Assembly (NCBI GenBank): GCA_027886175.1
Contig: JAJNNQ010000004.1
Coordinates: forward strand, 19,935,001-19,999,000
Reading direction: 5' to 3'
DNA length: 64,000 bases
Origin: Phylloscopus collybita
Taxonomy: Eukaryota > Chordata > Aves > Passeriformes > Phylloscopidae
The notes under the pieces were generated by a model that had not been told where the DNA came from, made no database searches, and saw nothing but the letters and a program-made list of their open reading frames with translations. Positions 60,201 through 64,000 of this stretch are shown in pieces. Positions within the stretch are counted from its first letter, which is position 1. Each line of letters starts with the position of its first letter. A program made the position numbers and the translations under genes.

Positions 60201-63200
60201 ACAGAAATTGCTGCTGAGAGTCATCTGCAGCTCAACCATTCCCCGAGCTGCTCGCTGAATTTGGGGGATTTGTGTGCCCCAGCAAGGCATAAGTTATAAA
60301 GGAGTTAGTTATAATGAACTGCTGCAGATGAGGCTTCTTTCTCTACCTCCTTCACATGGATTATGGCTTGTGAAGACAGGGAGGGAGAGTTATGCTCGAG
60401 TGCTCTGTAAGTCACTGTCTGCCCGTGACAATGTCACAATTTCTTGTTGGAAGCAGATTCCGTCAGAGCAGCAGCCCAGCACCGACAAGGACACTGCCAG
60501 TTGTGTGCTTACATCACTCACTTTACATCTACTTTCACCTTATTTTGACAATTAGGAAGTTGGACAAGGGAAAACTGTGGAGGGACTGTGGCTTTACTGC
60601 TTCAGAGCTGGGGAATGGGGAGTGTGTGCTTCTTTCTTCGCACCTCTCCCGAGTTCAATTTAAGCTGAACTGGCACTGAACTAACAGGTTTGCTGGAGGT
60701 TTTCATCACAGATGTGCTTGAGTGTCTGCTGTAAATGGAAGGAGGTTAAATGTATTAGAAATTAAGCAGCTATATCCTTGGGAATGTCCACGTTCTTTCT
60801 GCAGAGTTTCATTTCAATAGTTCAGAAAATATAGCATCGTCGGGTTTGTGCAGTACTTATGGTAATGTGTCATGTGAATGAAGAAAAGAGAGTAAAAAAT
60901 CCAAACCCTGAGAATATTATGGAAATTATACTTTGCAGATATTGTTGTCTTCACCTTCTATACCAAACTCTATTTGCATGACCTAATGTTATTATAATAA
61001 TGAAAGAAACCCTCCCCAGAGATTAAATGTTACATGGCTCAGTCTCTTCCTGAGGAGATTGGTAACTGGGAGATTTCACTGTACATATTTCATATGTTAA
61101 CATCCCAAATCCCAGCTCCAAATAAGCCATCCCTTTTATCATGTGATTTTCTCATTGTGTCTATGTGATGTTTAATTCCTCTTTAATTCCTATTTGTCCT
61201 CTCACTGAAATGAGAAGTTACCCAGCAACTTAAAAGTTGATTCTCTGCCTCCCTTCTGACAAATGTAGTGACTAAGTAAAGGGACTTGGTCTTTTTCTGT
61301 GCTGAGGGATATCCTTATCAAACAAACCAGTCCAGCAAAATGAAATCCACCTTGAACACTGTCAAAATCCGAGTCTGAACCAAAGACTTTGCAGGTTTAG
61401 GTCTTTCAATTTTTTCCATCTTTTAAGCTGTCATATCACAGGGAATGGAAATATGGCAGTGCTATGACCAAGGCAATCAGCCTGGGCTCCAGAACCAGAT
61501 TCTGCTGTGAAATACTCTGGTTGAATTCCAGGCCAGGCAAGAATAGAAGGGAAGTGAATATTTGCATGAAATCTGTGTTGTACTTGGGCTATGTAATATT
61601 TTTCTGCAAATATTTAAATCATCTGAATTTTGACTTTATCTCAATTCAAAATTCCTTCACTTTCATTCATATTTGCAGAATAATAATTAAAAAAAAAAAA
61701 GCTCAAAGCAGATATTTTAATATATTTCCCCTTTCTTTAAACGGGTGGTAGAAAAAGAGCAAAGAAAGCCAAGCTTTCTCCTGGAAGATAACAATGTGCA
61801 GTGCAAATACTGTCAAATTTAGAGGTCAAGTGTTTAAAGTGCTGTGCCCTGTGGGAAAATATGCTTGGTAGTGTTGGTAGGTGGAAGTAATTTGTTTGAG
61901 CTGGAATGTGGCCACAGTGGTATAAATCAAAGATAACCTGGTAGACCATAAACAGCCTTTTTGTAACTGTGGAGTGTATTTTTAATTTGACACTGGTGTG
62001 CTGTGAATAGGCAGCTTAATTGTCCTTTTGTGTGATCCCAAAGGAAAGGGGGAGAAATGTGGGATTAAATGTTTCTTTCCCTGTTTAGGAAAATAAACTT
62101 GTTTATCCACAGCAAAGCTGCTTGGGAAATGTGGAAATACAAGAACTAAAATACTTTAAGGTTTTCAACTTGTCACCATATTCTTAAGTATAGCTGCACT
62201 ATCTCAGAACAGTTTGTACTGGTTATTATTTATTCATTCAACACCCTAAATGAATTGGGGCTAGATGAGAGCAGCCTCTTTGCTTTAGATCTAGTGGAGA
62301 AAAAAATTAGGCAAGCAATTAGTCACAGCCACATTTTTTTTTGATTCTGCCTGGTATCTGCTGCAAGAGGAGTAGCAACTGTCTGCACAGAGATTCTTTT
62401 TTGACTGAAGGCTGCTCTTGGTGTGAGGTCAGCTCGCAGCTGATTTTAACAAATTGTAGTTAATAGGTCAACTTAAACAAGGTTCACAGTCATAAAACCA
62501 GTCAGCTGAGAAATGTTTTTCTGATGTACACAGTCTTTCTTGGTTCTCTATCTAAATGTTTAAACACTTTTTAAAAAGAATTTCTGTAAACAAAATTTAT
62601 TTTAACAAATTGTCCTTTGTGTTAATAGGATTTAAAATAAATCTGTTTGTGTGATTTGAGTGTGAAATGACTTGAATGAGGTGTTTTATTGATTTCATAA
62701 AATGTGTGCTTGGTTTTGGTTTTATGAGGCAAAATATTTTAGTCATCAATAGAATAATGATACTTGGATGATAAAGAATGGCTTCCCATTATGTTCATAT
62801 GTTTCACAATAGCCATAAATGAAATTTAACTCACCAAAGGCCAAATCCTCTGGAAAGGGCAATAAATAATTACTCACAGTTTGGAACATTTCAGGAATTT
62901 GAGGTTTCTGATACTGCCACAGACCTAAAAAGAGGGAAAAAAGTGAAAGAACGGTAATTCTTTGGGAAATTTGAAAGACCTTTTGACTAATTAATAATGG
63001 CTTGTTTGTCAAGGTTCTTCATGGTTTTTATAAAACTTGAAATTCCAGTTATGTTTCTGGATCGCAGAGTAATTCACAAAGAAAAAAACTTCCATTAGTG
63101 TGTGATGCAGGTAAAAGGGTTTGTTTTCAAAGCAATATGGAAAGCTTTGGATTGTGCTTGGACTCCTGATATTCCAGGTTCATCCCATAATCCCATCCTT

Positions 63201-63713
63201 TTCAAAATGCTATGACATTGTTGAAATACCTGAAATACCAGATATTTTTAGCTGCTGAAAATTATGGCATCTTAGATCAAAGACTGTTGGATGGTCTTAA
63301 CAACCTGGTTTGTTTTTTTTTTTAAATTTTTTCCCCCTTCTCTCTAATGCTTAGGATTTGTCTCCAGAGGTACTGCCAGCAGCTGGATGGGAGCCAGCTC
63401 TGGTTCAGGAGCCTTGGGGCAGAATTTCTGTGTCCAAAACACAAGGGTGCTGTGTCCAAATCCTGGCTCAGGTAAGGCAGAGGTGCCTGTGTTCATTTGC
63501 CTGTTGCTCTATTCTCTGGCACACAAAGAGCTTGAACTGCTTTTGAAAGTGAACTCCTTCAAAACTGATGTCACACAAGGTATAAAGGAAGGACTTTCAG
63601 AAATGAGGCTTGTTTTTTCATTTGTTTTTGGTTGGTTGGGTGGTTGGTTGGTTAGTTGCGGTTTTTTTTCTGAAAGAAATATTTTCCTGCAATTTTAGGC
63701 ATGCTGATTTATT
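57215..63713. other. AT-rich non-coding DNA
   Basis: No gene, RNA or recognised repeat is supported. Purine-rich sequence lies at about 58780-58825, and short A or T runs at about 61687-61700 and 63312-63325. Open frames up to about 106 codons show no family resemblance. Confidence 0.5.
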
Positions 63714-63797
63714 AAAACAAAAACAAAAACAAAAACACCACAAAAACAAAAACAAAAACAAACACAAAAACCCAAAAACAAAAACAAAAACAAACAC
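63714..63797. repeat. AAAAAC hexanucleotide tandem tract
   Basis: Imperfect AAAAAC units form an A/C-only tract of about 84 bp. The Lys/Asn/Thr-rich open frame over it is an artefact. Confidence 0.92.
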
Positions 63798-64000
63798 CTC
63801 CTAGATTTTACATAACAGTGTTTTACAAATCTTTTATGGATGTTATGGAAAATACAGGTTGTATTGTGGTGCTGTTGAGAAGAATGTGTTTGCCCAGCAG
63901 GTTCAGTCCAAGGTAGATGGAGAGTTTGGATTTAGGTTGTGTGGACAGAAATTCCATGTCCAAGACAGACTTGGATTTTTCCAGCTATTTGGGGTAGCAG
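63798..64000. other. Non-coding DNA to window end
   Basis: Nothing is recognised in this short remainder. Confidence 0.5.

Overview
The window looks like nuclear DNA from a bird, most likely a songbird. The evidence is interspersed LTRs of the type common in passerine genomes, a CR1 LINE fragment, AT-rich non-coding sequence with many short A/T and pyrimidine tracts, and no operon-like gene packing. I recognise no host protein-coding exon and no tRNA or rRNA gene. Most of the 64 kb reads as intergenic or intronic DNA. Species and chromosome cannot be told from the sequence alone.

The outstanding feature is a complete endogenous retrovirus of ERVL type at 47256-53831 on the + strand. It has two 732-bp LTRs in which I see no difference and a 5-bp target duplication (CAGGC). 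Inside are a lysine-tRNA-type primer binding site, an open gag (48077-49837), an open pro-pol (49838-53020) and a short purine tract before the 3' LTR. Gag and pro-pol lie in one reading frame and are separated by a single UAG, which sits inside a perfect 8-bp hairpin. Protease, reverse transcriptase, RNase H and integrase catalytic residues are all present. There is no env and no dUTPase, so the element is built as an intracellular retrotransposon. Gag lacks a CCHC zinc knuckle and begins with an unusual hydrophobic, possibly membrane-anchored leader. The U3 promoter part of its LTR differs from that of neighbouring related solo LTRs. It contains an octamer motif, a G-quadruplex-type tract and four tandem 22-bp repeats.

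Layout: 1-261 is the 3' end of a related LTR cut by the window edge. 262-18044 is AT-rich non-coding DNA with low-complexity tracts and two old LTR-like fragments (about 11880-12330 and 13960-14160). 18045-18360 is a CR1 fragment. 18821-19330 is a 510-bp pure polypyrimidine tract. 24-43 kb carries several LTRs of other families (about 24290-24690, 25535-25760, 28279-28734, 33430-34088, 38168-38990, 42686-43208). 46890-54125 is an old LTR-like repeat split by the intact provirus. 54559-55307 (+) and 56427-57214 (-) are solo LTRs related to the provirus, each with a visible target duplication. 57215-64000 is non-coding DNA with no recognised feature apart from a few simple repeats.

The long open frames over the polypyrimidine and poly-A/T tracts are composition artefacts. 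The identical pairs of ORFs near 47.4 and 53.3 kb simply reflect the duplicated LTR.
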